A DNA stretch of 64,000 bases from Macrococcus sp. DPC7161 (lineage in GTDB: Bacteria > Bacillota > Bacilli > Staphylococcales > Staphylococcaceae), in NCBI RefSeq assembly GCF_004117835.1, contig NZ_SDSC01000004.1, positions 182,669 through 246,668 on the forward strand. Reading direction: 5' to 3'. Position numbers and translations under genes: made by a program. The notes below the pieces were generated by a model. That model had not been told where the DNA came from and searched no databases. It worked only from the letters and a program-made list of their open reading frames with translations. Numbering within the stretch: position 1 is the first letter of the stretch; each line of letters starts with the position of its first letter. Shown here piece by piece: positions 32,902 through 41,442 of this stretch.

Positions 32902-33828
32902 ATGATAACTACATATGTAAACTCTGATGAAATGACAATGATTAAATCTGATAAGTTCCAGTACAATAACTGGGTCAATTTAATACAACCCTCCCGTGAA
33001 GAAATGGAAGAAGTTGCTGAATACTTCAATATTCCTATTGAGTTTATTGAAGACCCATTAGATCCTGAAGAAAGTGCACGTATTGAATATGATGAAGATA
33101 CGAATAGTACGTTAATTATTAGTGACTTTCCAATCGTTGATAAAAATATTAGACAAACAGAATCATATATTACAGTGCCAATCGGTATTATTTTAAGCAA
33201 AGGCTATATTATTACGATTTGTTCTCATGAACATGATATGTTTAATAAATTGATTAACCGTAAATTTGATTTAAGAATGAAATCTCGATTTTTATTAGAA
33301 GTTTTATTAACAGTATCTACTAAATACAATAATACATTAAAGAAAATCAATCGTGAGCGAGTAAAGATTGAAAGTAATTTGAGACATTCTTTAACGAGTA
33401 AGCAATTGTATGAATTAATGGAAATTGAAAAATCTTTAGTTTATTTCTTAACATCGTTAACAGCAAATGGAGATACGATTAAAAAAATATTCAGATCAAG
33501 ATCAATCAAACTTTATGATGAAGATAAAGAATTACTTGAAGATTTAATGATTGAAAACACACAAGCAATGAATACAACAGAGCTTTATACACGAATTTTA
33601 GAAAGTATCACAGGCTCATATTCATCTTTAATAAGTAATGAAATGAACAATATCATGAAAGTATTAACATTATTTACGGTGTTTTTAACTTTACCGACAC
33701 TTGTTTTTAGTTTCTTTGGTATGAATGTACATTTACCGAATTTAACTTGGATTGGTACAATCGGTGTTGCTTTTGTGATGATGTTTTTAACGTTTCTATT
33801 TTTATTGCAAAGAAATATTTTTAAATAG
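32902..33828 (+). CDS. CorA-family divalent cation channel
   Basis: A 308-residue CorA/MIT-family protein. A soluble N-terminal domain (about 1-245) ends in long helices. Two C-terminal membrane helices (about 250-271 and 282-303) flank the signature FFGMNVHLP near 273-281; the canonical motif is YGMN. Members move Mg2+, Co2+ or Zn2+. The direction and metal cannot be read from sequence. It sits downstream of the SUF operon in the staphylococcal order. RBS GAGAGGAGG. Confidence 0.9.
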   Translation: MITTYVNSDEMTMIKSDKFQYNNWVNLIQPSREEMEEVAEYFNIPIEFIEDPLDPEESARIEYDEDTNSTLIISDFPIVDKNIRQTESYITVPIGIILSKGYIITICSHEHDMFNKLINRKFDLRMKSRFLLEVLLTVSTKYNNTLKKINRERVKIESNLRHSLTSKQLYELMEIEKSLVYFLTSLTANGDTIKKIFRSRSIKLYDEDKELLEDLMIENTQAMNTTELYTRILESITGSYSSLISNEMNNIMKVLTLFTVFLTLPTLVFSFFGMNVHLPNLTWIGTIGVAFVMMFLTFLFLLQRNIFK

Positions 33829-33831
33829 CAC

Positions 33832-33863
33832 AAGGTCCCTTAAATTTAAGGGCCTTATTTTTA
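33832..33863 (+). terminator. Terminator after the CorA-like gene
   Basis: Stem AAGG-T-CCCTTA / TAAGGG-CCTT with one bulged T, then ATTTTTAT. Confidence 0.75.
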
Positions 33864-33888
33864 TGTTAAAATAATAACAGGTGATCAT

Positions 33889-34737
33889 ATGATTTATATT
33901 GGATTAACAGGTTGGGGAGATCATGATTTACTTTATGAGGATTTGAGCAATAAGAAAGATAAATTAAGAACGTATGGTGCACACTTTCCAATTGTAGAAT
34001 TAGATGCAACGTATTACTCGATACAACCTGATCGTAATATACAAAAGTGGTTGAAAGAAACACCAGAAAAATTTAAATTTATTGTGAAAATTCATCAAGC
34101 GCTTACGACCCATGCGCCCGTTGAAGATTTTGCAGAAAGTCGTGCAGCATTGATGCAACAATTCATTCAAATGATTGAACCGATGTATGTCAGTGGAAAG
34201 TTAGGTGCAATTTTAATACAATTTCCCCCATGGTTCGATTGTAATACAAAACATATCAATTATATTTTATATTTAAAGGAACACTTAAAAAGATATCCAT
34301 TAACGATTGAATTTAGGCACACTAGTTGGTTTGAAGGCGATATGAAAGAGCATACGTTAACGTTTTTATATGAGCAACAACTTATTCATGCTGTTTGTGA
34401 TGAGCCACAAGTAGGTACTGGATGCATACCATTTGTTAATCGTGTAACACATAGTACTGCTTTTGTAAGGTATCATGGTCGAAATGTTCACGGATGGACA
34501 AAGCAAGATATGAGCGATCAAGAGTGGCGAGATGTCAGGTATTTATATGATTATAATAAAGCGGAACTTCAAAGTTTAGCAGAGTCGATTCGTATATTAG
34601 CACACAAATGTGAGGATATTTATTGTGTCTTTAATAATAATAGTGGTGGGCACGCAGCGAAGAATGCAAAACGATTTATAGAAATATTAAATCTGCATTA
34701 TGAAGGTTTAAATGATATGCAACTCAGTTTATTTTAA
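33889..34737 (+). CDS. DUF72-family protein (YecE/YunF-like)
   Basis: A 282-residue TIM-barrel-like protein of the DUF72 family. Recognisable blocks are GLTGWGDHD near 5, the FPIVELDATYYSIQPDRNIQKWLKETPEKFKFIVKIHQALT stretch near 34-74, QFPPWF near 112 and TIEFRHTSWF near 139. The ending contains VFNNNSGGHAAKNA. Biochemical function is unknown. Neighbouring genes are TauE/SafE permease and the YunD-like nucleotidase, matching the Bacillus yunDEF group. RBS AGGTGATC. Confidence 0.88.
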   Translation: MIYIGLTGWGDHDLLYEDLSNKKDKLRTYGAHFPIVELDATYYSIQPDRNIQKWLKETPEKFKFIVKIHQALTTHAPVEDFAESRAALMQQFIQMIEPMYVSGKLGAILIQFPPWFDCNTKHINYILYLKEHLKRYPLTIEFRHTSWFEGDMKEHTLTFLYEQQLIHAVCDEPQVGTGCIPFVNRVTHSTAFVRYHGRNVHGWTKQDMSDQEWRDVRYLYDYNKAELQSLAESIRILAHKCEDIYCVFNNNSGGHAAKNAKRFIEILNLHYEGLNDMQLSLF

Positions 34738-34752
34738 TTAAGGAAGTGTCTT

Positions 34753-35583
34753 ATGAGTATTACAACAATTTTAATTTTAATAGCGCTCGGTGTGGGTTCT
34801 GCGATAATCGGTGCTATCGTTGGTATCGGTGGCGGTATCATCATTGTACCAACGCTTATTTTTCTTGGTGAACATGCGATACTTCATGGTATTACACCAC
34901 AAACAGCCATTGGGACGTCTACAGTGATATTAATATCCACAGGACTATCAGCATCAATCGCTTATTTAAAGAACAAACAAGCAGATCTAAAAAATGCATT
35001 TATTTTTATGATAGGTATTATTCCTGGGGCGATTGTTGGAGCATACTTTAGTCAATTTTTAACCATTCATAGCTTTAATTTGTATTTTGGTATGTTCTTA
35101 ATCTTTATGAGCATTATATTAATGGTTAGAAATCGATTTAAACCGATAAAACTGTTTCAAAATGAAGCATATACGAAGACGTTTACTGATAAAGAAGGAA
35201 AAGTTTATCACTACAGTATCGCTCCAATTCCAGCAGTCATCGCAACGTTTTTTGTAGGTTGTTTAACAGGATTGTTTGGTATTGGTGGTGGTGCATTAAT
35301 GACACCATTAATGATTATCGTCTTTTTAATGCCACCACATATTGCTGTTGGAACGAGTATGATTATGATTTTTGTTTCCAGTTTAACAGGTGCAACAAGT
35401 CATATTATTCAAGGGCATGTGATGTGGGGTTATGCAGTAATCTTAATTATTGCAAGTATTATCGGTGCAAATATTGGTGTTAAAGTGAATAAAAATATCA
35501 AATCCGATACCGTTGTATTGTTACTTAGACTGATCCTAATGGCATTAGGTGTATATTTGATAATCAAATCTGTGATGGGATAA
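34753..35583 (+). CDS. TauE/SafE-family permease (YunE-like)
   Basis: A 276-residue membrane protein of the sulfite exporter TauE/SafE family (DUF81), with about eight hydrophobic helices. It has the duplicated motif GIGGGIIIVPTLIFLG (near 24) and FGIGGGALMTPLMIIVF (near 174). Family members export sulfite, sulfoacetate or other organic anions. The actual substrate is unknown. It follows the DUF72 gene by 15 bases, probably in one transcript, and ends in a bidirectional terminator. Confidence 0.88.
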   Translation: MSITTILILIALGVGSAIIGAIVGIGGGIIIVPTLIFLGEHAILHGITPQTAIGTSTVILISTGLSASIAYLKNKQADLKNAFIFMIGIIPGAIVGAYFSQFLTIHSFNLYFGMFLIFMSIILMVRNRFKPIKLFQNEAYTKTFTDKEGKVYHYSIAPIPAVIATFFVGCLTGLFGIGGGALMTPLMIIVFLMPPHIAVGTSMIMIFVSSLTGATSHIIQGHVMWGYAVILIIASIIGANIGVKVNKNIKSDTVVLLLRLILMALGVYLIIKSVMG

Positions 35584-35618
35584 AAATAGGTTGAGACATA
35601 ATGTCTCAACCTATTTTT
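35582..35618. terminator. Bidirectional terminator between the TauE-like and fetB-like genes
   Basis: A perfect 17-bp stem AAAAATAGGTTGAGACA (35582-35598) with loop TAA and matching right arm 35602-35618. T-runs lie on both strands. The core resembles the terminator at 6025-6079 (GGT-x-GAGACA). Confidence 0.9.
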
Positions 35619-35656
35619 CGTATTATCAGCGGTCGCCAAACGCTTTTGTTCCGTCC
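35619..35656 (-). repeat. Intergenic repeat element, copy B (shortened)
   Basis: Read on the minus strand it begins GAGGACGGAACAAAAGCG just after the fetB-like stop. It continues to CTGATAATACGAAAAA before the terminator. Both ends match copy A at 5912, but the long hairpin middle is replaced by about 15 bases. Confidence 0.6.
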
Positions 35657-36430
35657 TCATTGTTTCGTTGTTTCTTTTTCATATAATCCAATAAATTGCA
35701 TATGTTGATTGAATAATGTTTTATAGCTAAGAAATCCAACAATGACACTTGAAAGTGTGGCAGCGGTCATTAACAAGAATAGTACGAGTATTTGAAATTG
35801 AACAGCTACCATCGGATCAGCACCACCAATAATTTGACCACTCATCATTCCTGGAAGTTGCACTAACCCCATTGTTTTCAAACTTTCTATGGTCGGTATC
35901 ATCGCATTTTTAATTGCACTCATTAAAGCATTATGGATAGCTTGTTTTTCATTACCGCCTAAACTTAAAATCAATTCAATTTGGTCTTGTTGATGTGTAA
36001 CTTCACTAGTAAATCGATTTAAAAATAGTAAACTTAACACCATTGAGTTACCGATCATCATGCCACTAATTGGAATGACATACCTTGCTTCAAACGGAAT
36101 GATGTGAAAGATGAGTAAGACACCTTGTGTAATGATTTCTACAGAAATCATTGAAAGCATAATCATCCATGTAATGCCTTTTATGCCCTTTCCTTTTTTT
36201 ATGATATTTTGAGTAGCGGCAACAATCATTAATAGAATCATCAAAAGCATATAGATTGGATGATTACCATCAAACACAAATGTTAGTAGGTAGCCGACTA
36301 ACAATAATTGTATCGTACTTCTTATAGTTGCAATCAGGATATCTTTTTCTAAACCGAGTTTTAATGTATAGCTTAGTACTAAAGGAATTAATACAAATAT
36401 TAATGTAAGAGATAGTTGAAAATAGGTCAT
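35657..36430 (-). CDS. FetB/YbbM-like ABC permease (UPF0014)
   Basis: A 257-residue membrane protein with about seven hydrophobic helices, of the UPF0014/FetB family. The signature is YVIPISGMMIGNSMVLSLLFLNRF near 115-138, followed by LSLGGNEKQAIHNALMSAIKNAMIPTIESLKTMGLVQLPGMMSGQIIGGADP near 153-205. In E. coli FetAB lowers intracellular iron and protects against peroxide. The start codon overlaps the end of the ATPase gene by 4 bases. The metal specificity here is inferred from the family only. Confidence 0.88.
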   Translation of the reverse strand: MTYFQLSLTLIFVLIPLVLSYTLKLGLEKDILIATIRSTIQLLLVGYLLTFVFDGNHPIYMLLMILLMIVAATQNIIKKGKGIKGITWMIMLSMISVEIITQGVLLIFHIIPFEARYVIPISGMMIGNSMVLSLLFLNRFTSEVTHQQDQIELILSLGGNEKQAIHNALMSAIKNAMIPTIESLKTMGLVQLPGMMSGQIIGGADPMVAVQFQILVLFLLMTAATLSSVIVGFLSYKTLFNQHMQFIGLYEKETTKQ

Positions 36431-37134
36431 TGTACGTCCTCCAAAAATTGCTGTAACGTATGATTTGTTGATTGAAATAAAGTATTGGAATCCCCTTGTG
36501 TAATAAACGACCCTTCTTTTAACATTATGAATTCATCGCTCATACGTGACGCTTGATGAACATCATGGGTAATCCAAATGACCGTTAATTTGTATTTTTG
36601 TTGGATGTCTCGGACTAACTTTTCAATGGTTTGAACGTTCTTAACGTCTAAACTTGACGTGATTTCATCAAGTAGTAAAATACTTGGTCGATTCACAAGT
36701 GTTCTTGCAATACTTAATCTTTGTCTTTGTCCACCTGAAAGTTTTGAGACATCTTGGGTGAGTTTGAGATCATTTAATTGAACGGAATCGAGTAATTGCT
36801 GTGCTTCTAAATCTGATAATGTTTGCTGAAATAATTTTTTTGGCAAGTTTAAATTGTCGAAAACAGAGCCATAAATCATAGGTGCACTTTGCAATGCAAA
36901 TCCGATACTTTTACGATGTTCAATAATGTTGATGTCATGTATTGAACGCTCATCGATTAAAATATTACCGCTCGTTGGACTAATCAAAGTGCTGATTAAT
37001 TTTAATAAAGTACTTTTACCTGCACCTGAAGGTCCGATGAGTGCAGTGATTTTTTGTGGAGGGATTGTAAAATTTAAATTAGACAAAATGACTTGATCAT
37101 CAATTTGGTATGTAACATTTTTAAATTGAATCAT
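36427..37134 (-). CDS. FetA/YbbL-like ABC transporter ATPase
   Basis: A 235-residue ABC ATPase partner of the UPF0014 permease. Walker A is GPSGAGKST (about 35-43), the signature LSGGQRQRLSIARTL near 134, Walker B ILLLDEITSSLD near 155, and the switch histidine in WITHDVHQASRMSDE. It is first in the two-gene minus-strand operon. Its promoter region is shared with the divergent YunD-like gene and contains an 11-bp inverted repeat. Confidence 0.9.
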   Translation of the reverse strand: MIQFKNVTYQIDDQVILSNLNFTIPPQKITALIGPSGAGKSTLLKLISTLISPTSGNILIDERSIHDINIIEHRKSIGFALQSAPMIYGSVFDNLNLPKKLFQQTLSDLEAQQLLDSVQLNDLKLTQDVSKLSGGQRQRLSIARTLVNRPSILLLDEITSSLDVKNVQTIEKLVRDIQQKYKLTVIWITHDVHQASRMSDEFIMLKEGSFITQGDSNTLFQSTNHTLQQFLEDVQ

Positions 37135-37179
37135 GTTTTGACTCCTTAATATGAAAATATTCGATTGTGAAACAACTTG

Positions 37180-37216
37180 TGATACTATTAGTTTAACAAT
37201 TATTTTAATAGTATCA
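37180..37216. promoter_or_regulatory. Inverted repeat in the divergent fetA-like / yunD-like promoter region
   Basis: Perfect arms TGATACTATTA (37180-37190) and TAATAGTATCA (37206-37216), 15 bases apart. Each arm contains TACTAT, which on either strand lies 17 bases after a weak -35 (TTCGAT on plus, TTATGA on minus). The repeat may be an operator covering both -10 boxes. No known regulator consensus is recognised. Confidence 0.5.
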
Positions 37217-37252
37217 TAAGTAAACGTGCATCATAACGTCGGGGGATTCAAT

Positions 37253-38572
37253 ATGGAAATTAAATTATTTCATTCAAACGATATACATAGTTACTTATCA
37301 AATTATGATAAAATCTCAAGATATATTAAAGATCAACGTTCAGAATATAAGGCATTGTTATATGTAGATATTGGAGATCATGTTGATAGGAGTCATCCTT
37401 ATACAGAAGCGACTTTAGGAAAAGGAAATATTGATATATTAAACGCGAGTACAGTAGACGTTGTAACGATTGGCAATAATGAAGGCATCACATTAAATTT
37501 TGATGATTTCAATACTTTATATGATCATGCAGAATTTGAAGTGACGTGTTGCAACTTATTTGATGAAAAAAATCAGTTACCAAACAATATTAAAAAATCT
37601 GTTATTAAGGAAATCGAAGGCATCCGTCTTGGATTTATTGGTGCAACAGCTGAGTTTACACCGTTTTATAAATCATTAGGATGGATAGTGACTGAACCGA
37701 TAGAAGCGATTAAAGATGAAGTAGAAGCAATTAAATCACAAGTAGATGTCATCGTGATTTTAAGTCACTTAGGCAAGTTTGCTGATAGAAGAATCGCTGA
37801 AGAAATCAATGGCATTGATATAATTTTAGGTGCACATACACACCATTATTTCGAAACAGGTGAATATGTCAATGGCGTCTTGATTGGTGCAGCAGGAAGA
37901 TATGGTAATTACTTAGGTGAAATGACTTTAACTTTTGAAGGCAATCAATTATGCAACAAGACTGCTAAATTGATTGATACAGATGCACTTCGAAATATGA
38001 GTGATGATTATTATGAACGTGGGAAAAAGCTTTTAAGTGAGGAAGTTACCAAGGGTTCATTTGAATTACCGAGACGATTATTCAGTGCCTCATATTCGAC
38101 AGCATTTTTAGCACATGCTTTAAAAGAATATTTAAATGCGGATTGTGCCCTTATTAATTCTGGATTAATTGTAAAAGGTTATTCAGGTGAGCACTTTACA
38201 AATTATCACCTTCATGCAATGTTGCCACATCCTATAAATCCTGTAAAAATTAAATTATCGGGTCGTGAATTAAAAGAAGTTATTAATATGAGCTTTCAAC
38301 ATGAACATAAACATGATGTGATTAAAGGCTTTGGTTTTAGAGGAGATGTATTTGGTATGTATGTTTTAGATAATATTGGTTACATTAAATCTTCACAAAG
38401 TTATTTTGTCGATAATAAATTAATAGATAATCATAAGACTTATATTCTAGCAACGCTAGATATGTATACATTTGGTCGATTTTTCCCACAATTTGTGCAT
38501 AACGAAAAAGAGTATATCATGCCAGAATTTTTAAGAGATGTTATGGCATCAGCTTTAATTGAAAGTAAATAG
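37253..38572 (+). CDS. 5'-nucleotidase/UDP-sugar-hydrolase-family metallophosphoesterase (YunD-like)
   Basis: A 439-residue cytoplasmic protein with a calcineurin-like N-terminal domain. Metal motifs are FHSNDIHSY (5-13), YVDIGDHVDRSHP near 48, TIGNNEG near 81, VILSHLGK near 168 and GAHTHHYFETG near 193. The C-terminal nucleotidase domain starts near 280. It lacks a signal peptide, unlike secreted 5'-nucleotidases, and fits Bacillus YunD. Substrate unproven. The ATG at 37253 follows CGGGGGATT; the upstream ATG at 37226 adds residues outside the fold. Confidence 0.9.
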   Translation: MEIKLFHSNDIHSYLSNYDKISRYIKDQRSEYKALLYVDIGDHVDRSHPYTEATLGKGNIDILNASTVDVVTIGNNEGITLNFDDFNTLYDHAEFEVTCCNLFDEKNQLPNNIKKSVIKEIEGIRLGFIGATAEFTPFYKSLGWIVTEPIEAIKDEVEAIKSQVDVIVILSHLGKFADRRIAEEINGIDIILGAHTHHYFETGEYVNGVLIGAAGRYGNYLGEMTLTFEGNQLCNKTAKLIDTDALRNMSDDYYERGKKLLSEEVTKGSFELPRRLFSASYSTAFLAHALKEYLNADCALINSGLIVKGYSGEHFTNYHLHAMLPHPINPVKIKLSGRELKEVINMSFQHEHKHDVIKGFGFRGDVFGMYVLDNIGYIKSSQSYFVDNKLIDNHKTYILATLDMYTFGRFFPQFVHNEKEYIMPEFLRDVMASALIESK

Positions 38573-38656
38573 TGGTAATTATATAAAATTTAACAACAAT
38601 GAGTTTTCAATCAGTTAAATGTTCGATATAATGAACTCAACACTGGAGGGATTAGA

Positions 38657-39571
38657 TTGGCAACGAAAAATGAAGAGATTTTAAGAAAACCGGAATGGTT
38701 AAAAATAAAATTAAATACAAATCAAAATTATACTGGACTTAAAAAAATTATGCGTGAGCGTAATTTACATACAGTATGTGAAGAAGCAAAATGTCCTAAT
38801 ATTCATGAATGCTGGGCAGAACGTCGTACTGCGACATTTATGATTTTAGGTGCTGTGTGTACACGTGCTTGTCGATTCTGTGCGGTAAAAACAGGTTTAC
38901 CAAATGAACTTGATTTACAAGAACCAGAAAAAGTAGCAGAGTCAGTAGAATTAATGAACTTAAAGCACGTCGTTATTACTGCCGTTGCTCGAGATGATTT
39001 AAAAGATGGTGGCGCAAATATTTATGCTGAAACAATTCGTAAAGTTCGCGAACGTAATCCTTATACATCAATTGAAGTATTACCATCAGATATGGGTGGT
39101 AGTTTCGAAAACTGGGAAACTTTACTTGCAGCGAAACCAGATATTTTAAACCATAACATTGAAACAGTAAGACGCTTAACACCAAGAGTTCGTGCAAGAG
39201 CGACTTATGATCGTTCTTTAGAAGTATTACGTCGTTCTAAAGAATTACATCCAGAAATCCCAACAAAATCAAGCTTGATGGTTGGTTTAGGAGAAACTTG
39301 GGAAGAAATTTTAGAAGTTATGGATGATTTAAGAGCAAACGATGTTGATATTATGACGATTGGGCAATATTTACAACCAACACGTAAACATCTTAAAGTA
39401 CAAAAATACTATACACCATTAGAATTCGGTAAATTACGCAAAATTGCTATGGAAAAAGGCTTTAAACATTGCCAGGCTGGGCCAATGGTTAGAAGTTCGT
39501 ATCATGCAGATGAGCAAGTTAATGCTGCAGCGAAGCGTAGACACGAGATTGGTGAATCGTTACTGAAGTAG
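38657..39571 (+). CDS. lipA: Lipoyl synthase
   Basis: A 304-residue radical-SAM enzyme that inserts two sulfurs into octanoyl chains. The auxiliary cluster motif is C-x4-C-x5-C ([12 protein letters not shown], about 41-52). The radical SAM motif is CTRACRFC near 70, and the family-specific C-terminal serine lies in VRSSYHAD. The start is TTG (38657) after TGGAGGG. It depends on Fe-S supply from the SUF operon and acts on the GcvH-bound octanoyl group in Firmicutes. YutD follows after 8 bases. Confidence 0.97.
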   Translation: MATKNEEILRKPEWLKIKLNTNQNYTGLKKIMRERNLHTVCEEAKCPNIHECWAERRTATFMILGAVCTRACRFCAVKTGLPNELDLQEPEKVAESVELMNLKHVVITAVARDDLKDGGANIYAETIRKVRERNPYTSIEVLPSDMGGSFENWETLLAAKPDILNHNIETVRRLTPRVRARATYDRSLEVLRRSKELHPEIPTKSSLMVGLGETWEEILEVMDDLRANDVDIMTIGQYLQPTRKHLKVQKYYTPLEFGKLRKIAMEKGFKHCQAGPMVRSSYHADEQVNAAAKRRHEIGESLLK

Positions 39572-39579
39572 GTGAGAAT

Positions 39580-40095
39580 TTGATACAAGTTGGCGAACAC
39601 TACTTTGAATTGTTAGTAAATCATAAAGAAGGATTTAATTTAGAACAATTTAAAAATAGATACAGTGAAGTACTTGATCGATATCCATATATTGTTGGTG
39701 ACATTGGTTTTGAACAATTAAGGTTACGAGGTTTTGTTGAAGACAATAAGAAAAATTCTGAAGTGAATAAACGTTTTTCAACTATTCTAGACTACATCTA
39801 TGAATCTTGTAATTTTGGTTGTGCATATTTTGTTCTAAGACGCCTTAATGCATCAGAAGTTACGAAACTTAAGCAACCAGAAACCATTACAGATGTTCCA
39901 ACGGAGACGGATTCTGATTATAATGAATTTATTCAAGAAGAGGTACACCAAACCGAGCAACAAGTAGAATTGATTACTGAAGAGCCTATTAAAGTACCTA
40001 TACAAAAGGATGAACAAGTAGATGTAGAACTATTATCTACTGACCAAGATGACTCAGATGTTGATAATAAAACATTTAAATATTTTTTAAAGTAA
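39580..40095 (+). CDS. yutD: YutD-like protein (DUF1027) with acidic tail
   Basis: A 171-residue protein. Residues 1 to about 95 match the YutD family (LVNHKEGFNLEQFKNRYSEVLDRYPYIVGDIGFEQLRLRGF, then YIYESCNFGCAYFVLRRL with two cysteines). The remaining 75 residues are a glutamate- and aspartate-rich, probably disordered tail. Start is TTG after AGGTGAG. YutD follows lipA in staphylococci; its function is unknown. The 254 bases after it hold a hairpin repeat element and an AT-rich promoter region. Confidence 0.85.
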   Translation: MIQVGEHYFELLVNHKEGFNLEQFKNRYSEVLDRYPYIVGDIGFEQLRLRGFVEDNKKNSEVNKRFSTILDYIYESCNFGCAYFVLRRLNASEVTKLKQPETITDVPTETDSDYNEFIQEEVHQTEQQVELITEEPIKVPIQKDEQVDVELLSTDQDDSDVDNKTFKYFLK

Positions 40096-40106
40096 ATTTA
40101 AGAGAG

Positions 40107-40219
40107 AGGCTGGGACATAAGTGTTCTGCCACAAGCAAAAACCGGACAAAACGTATAAATCGCTTTTTGATTTATCGTTTTTGTTCGGTTTTTGTTGTAG
40201 TGGCAACTTATGTTCCGCC
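40107..40219 (+). repeat. Intergenic long-hairpin repeat element, copy C
   Basis: An imperfect palindrome of about 113 bases. Outer arms are GGCTGGGACATAAGT and ACTTATGTTCCGCC. Inner arms run from CCACAAG-x-AAAAACCG to CGGTTTTTGTTG-xx-GTGG, through ATAAATC/GATTTAT with loop GCTTTTT. It would form a stem of some 40 bp with few bulges. The left part matches copy A at 5912. No coding capacity is seen. Confidence 0.8.
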
Positions 40220-40349
40220 GTTTAGACTGTTTATCATTAGGTGATAATAACTTTTGTCTCAACTTTTTTCATTTGATTTTCATATACTCATCTATATTTT
40301 CTCATTTGGTTTACATATAATAGCATTATCTAAATAAGGAAGTGATGAA

Positions 40350-41369
40350 ATGCGCATAACATTAGACATGATTTATTTACATCATTTGATACAACAATTA
40401 CAAATGAATAGTGCCAAGCAACGATTTGCATCAAACTCAACCTTAGATGAGGCAACACAACAAAGTATTATTCAGTTACTAAAGCACTCACATTTTAATG
40501 GCCAATTGATTATCGAAAAAAATAATACTTATTTTGAATGGGTACAAGGGTTTGAAAATTTATCTCATAAAACGTTAATTGGTGAAGATGCCATTTATTA
40601 TGCAGGTTCAATTTCAAAATTTGTCACAGGTATTATTATTGAACAATTAATAGATGAAAAAGAATTGAGTTATTCAGATTCAGTTTCGAAATATATCCCA
40701 TTGTTTAACTATCCTGAAGTGACCATTGAGGATCTATTGTTGCATCGAAGTGGATTGGAAACATATGAAACGAAAAATAATATTCATGGTATTGATGAAG
40801 CCATTTTGAATATTTGTACGCTAACACGTAATAACAAACCTAAATACGTGTATAATGATGCCAATTATGTACTTTTAGCAAAAATTATCGAAATTTTAAC
40901 AAAGCAAAGTTATCAATCTGTTGTTACAGAAAGACTGATTAACCCTTATGGATTAAATGAAACCTATTTTGAAAATCATAAAATCAATTTAATAGGTAGT
41001 TATAAAAAAGGGATGTTACTTATAGAGTATAGAAAAGAAGATTTAGATCAATATATAGGTGCAGGCCACTTAAAAATGTCATTAAAAGATATTCAAAAAT
41101 TAAGTAAGGCATTTGTTAATGGTGATATTTTTAATGAAGAGAAAATGAATCATATTTTAAGAGCATTACCTTACAAATCACAAAAATACCGAAATGGTAT
41201 TTCAGTGAGAGATGGTTATTTACGTATACGAGGCTGTATTCATGGATTTGATGTGATTAATTATTTTAACAAGGATATGAACATTATTATTGGGACTAAT
41301 ATGAGTGATACAAATGACAGTGGAAAACTAGAAGATATATTAAAGTCAATTTTTGAATTAATTAAATAA
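40350..41369 (+). CDS. FmtA-like serine hydrolase without export signal
   Basis: A 339-residue beta-lactamase/penicillin-binding-like hydrolase. The SxxK motif is SISK (about 92-95, in YYAGSISKFVTGII). The LLLHRSGL block is near 130. The second motif is Y-N-D (YVYNDANYVLLAKIIE near 171-182), and GAGHLKMS lies near 235. The Y-x-D form, rather than Y-x-N, matches S. aureus FmtA, a teichoic-acid D-alanyl esterase. The N-terminus (MRITLDMIYLHH) has no signal peptide or membrane helix, unlike the next gene. It could be a decayed or intracellular paralogue. RBS AAGGAAG. Confidence 0.85.
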   Translation: MRITLDMIYLHHLIQQLQMNSAKQRFASNSTLDEATQQSIIQLLKHSHFNGQLIIEKNNTYFEWVQGFENLSHKTLIGEDAIYYAGSISKFVTGIIIEQLIDEKELSYSDSVSKYIPLFNYPEVTIEDLLLHRSGLETYETKNNIHGIDEAILNICTLTRNNKPKYVYNDANYVLLAKIIEILTKQSYQSVVTERLINPYGLNETYFENHKINLIGSYKKGMLLIEYRKEDLDQYIGAGHLKMSLKDIQKLSKAFVNGDIFNEEKMNHILRALPYKSQKYRNGISVRDGYLRIRGCIHGFDVINYFNKDMNIIIGTNMSDTNDSGKLEDILKSIFELIK

Positions 41370-41442
41370 TTGATTCATTAATAAATTTGATTGACATTTT
41401 TTACAATTTGCTTTACTTTTTTAATATAGTTTTGAAATAGGG

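Noticed and set aside
37253..38572. YunD-like protein as a cell-wall adenosine synthase (AdsA-type virulence factor)
   Set aside because: No signal peptide and no LPXTG anchor; it is the cytoplasmic YunD type.
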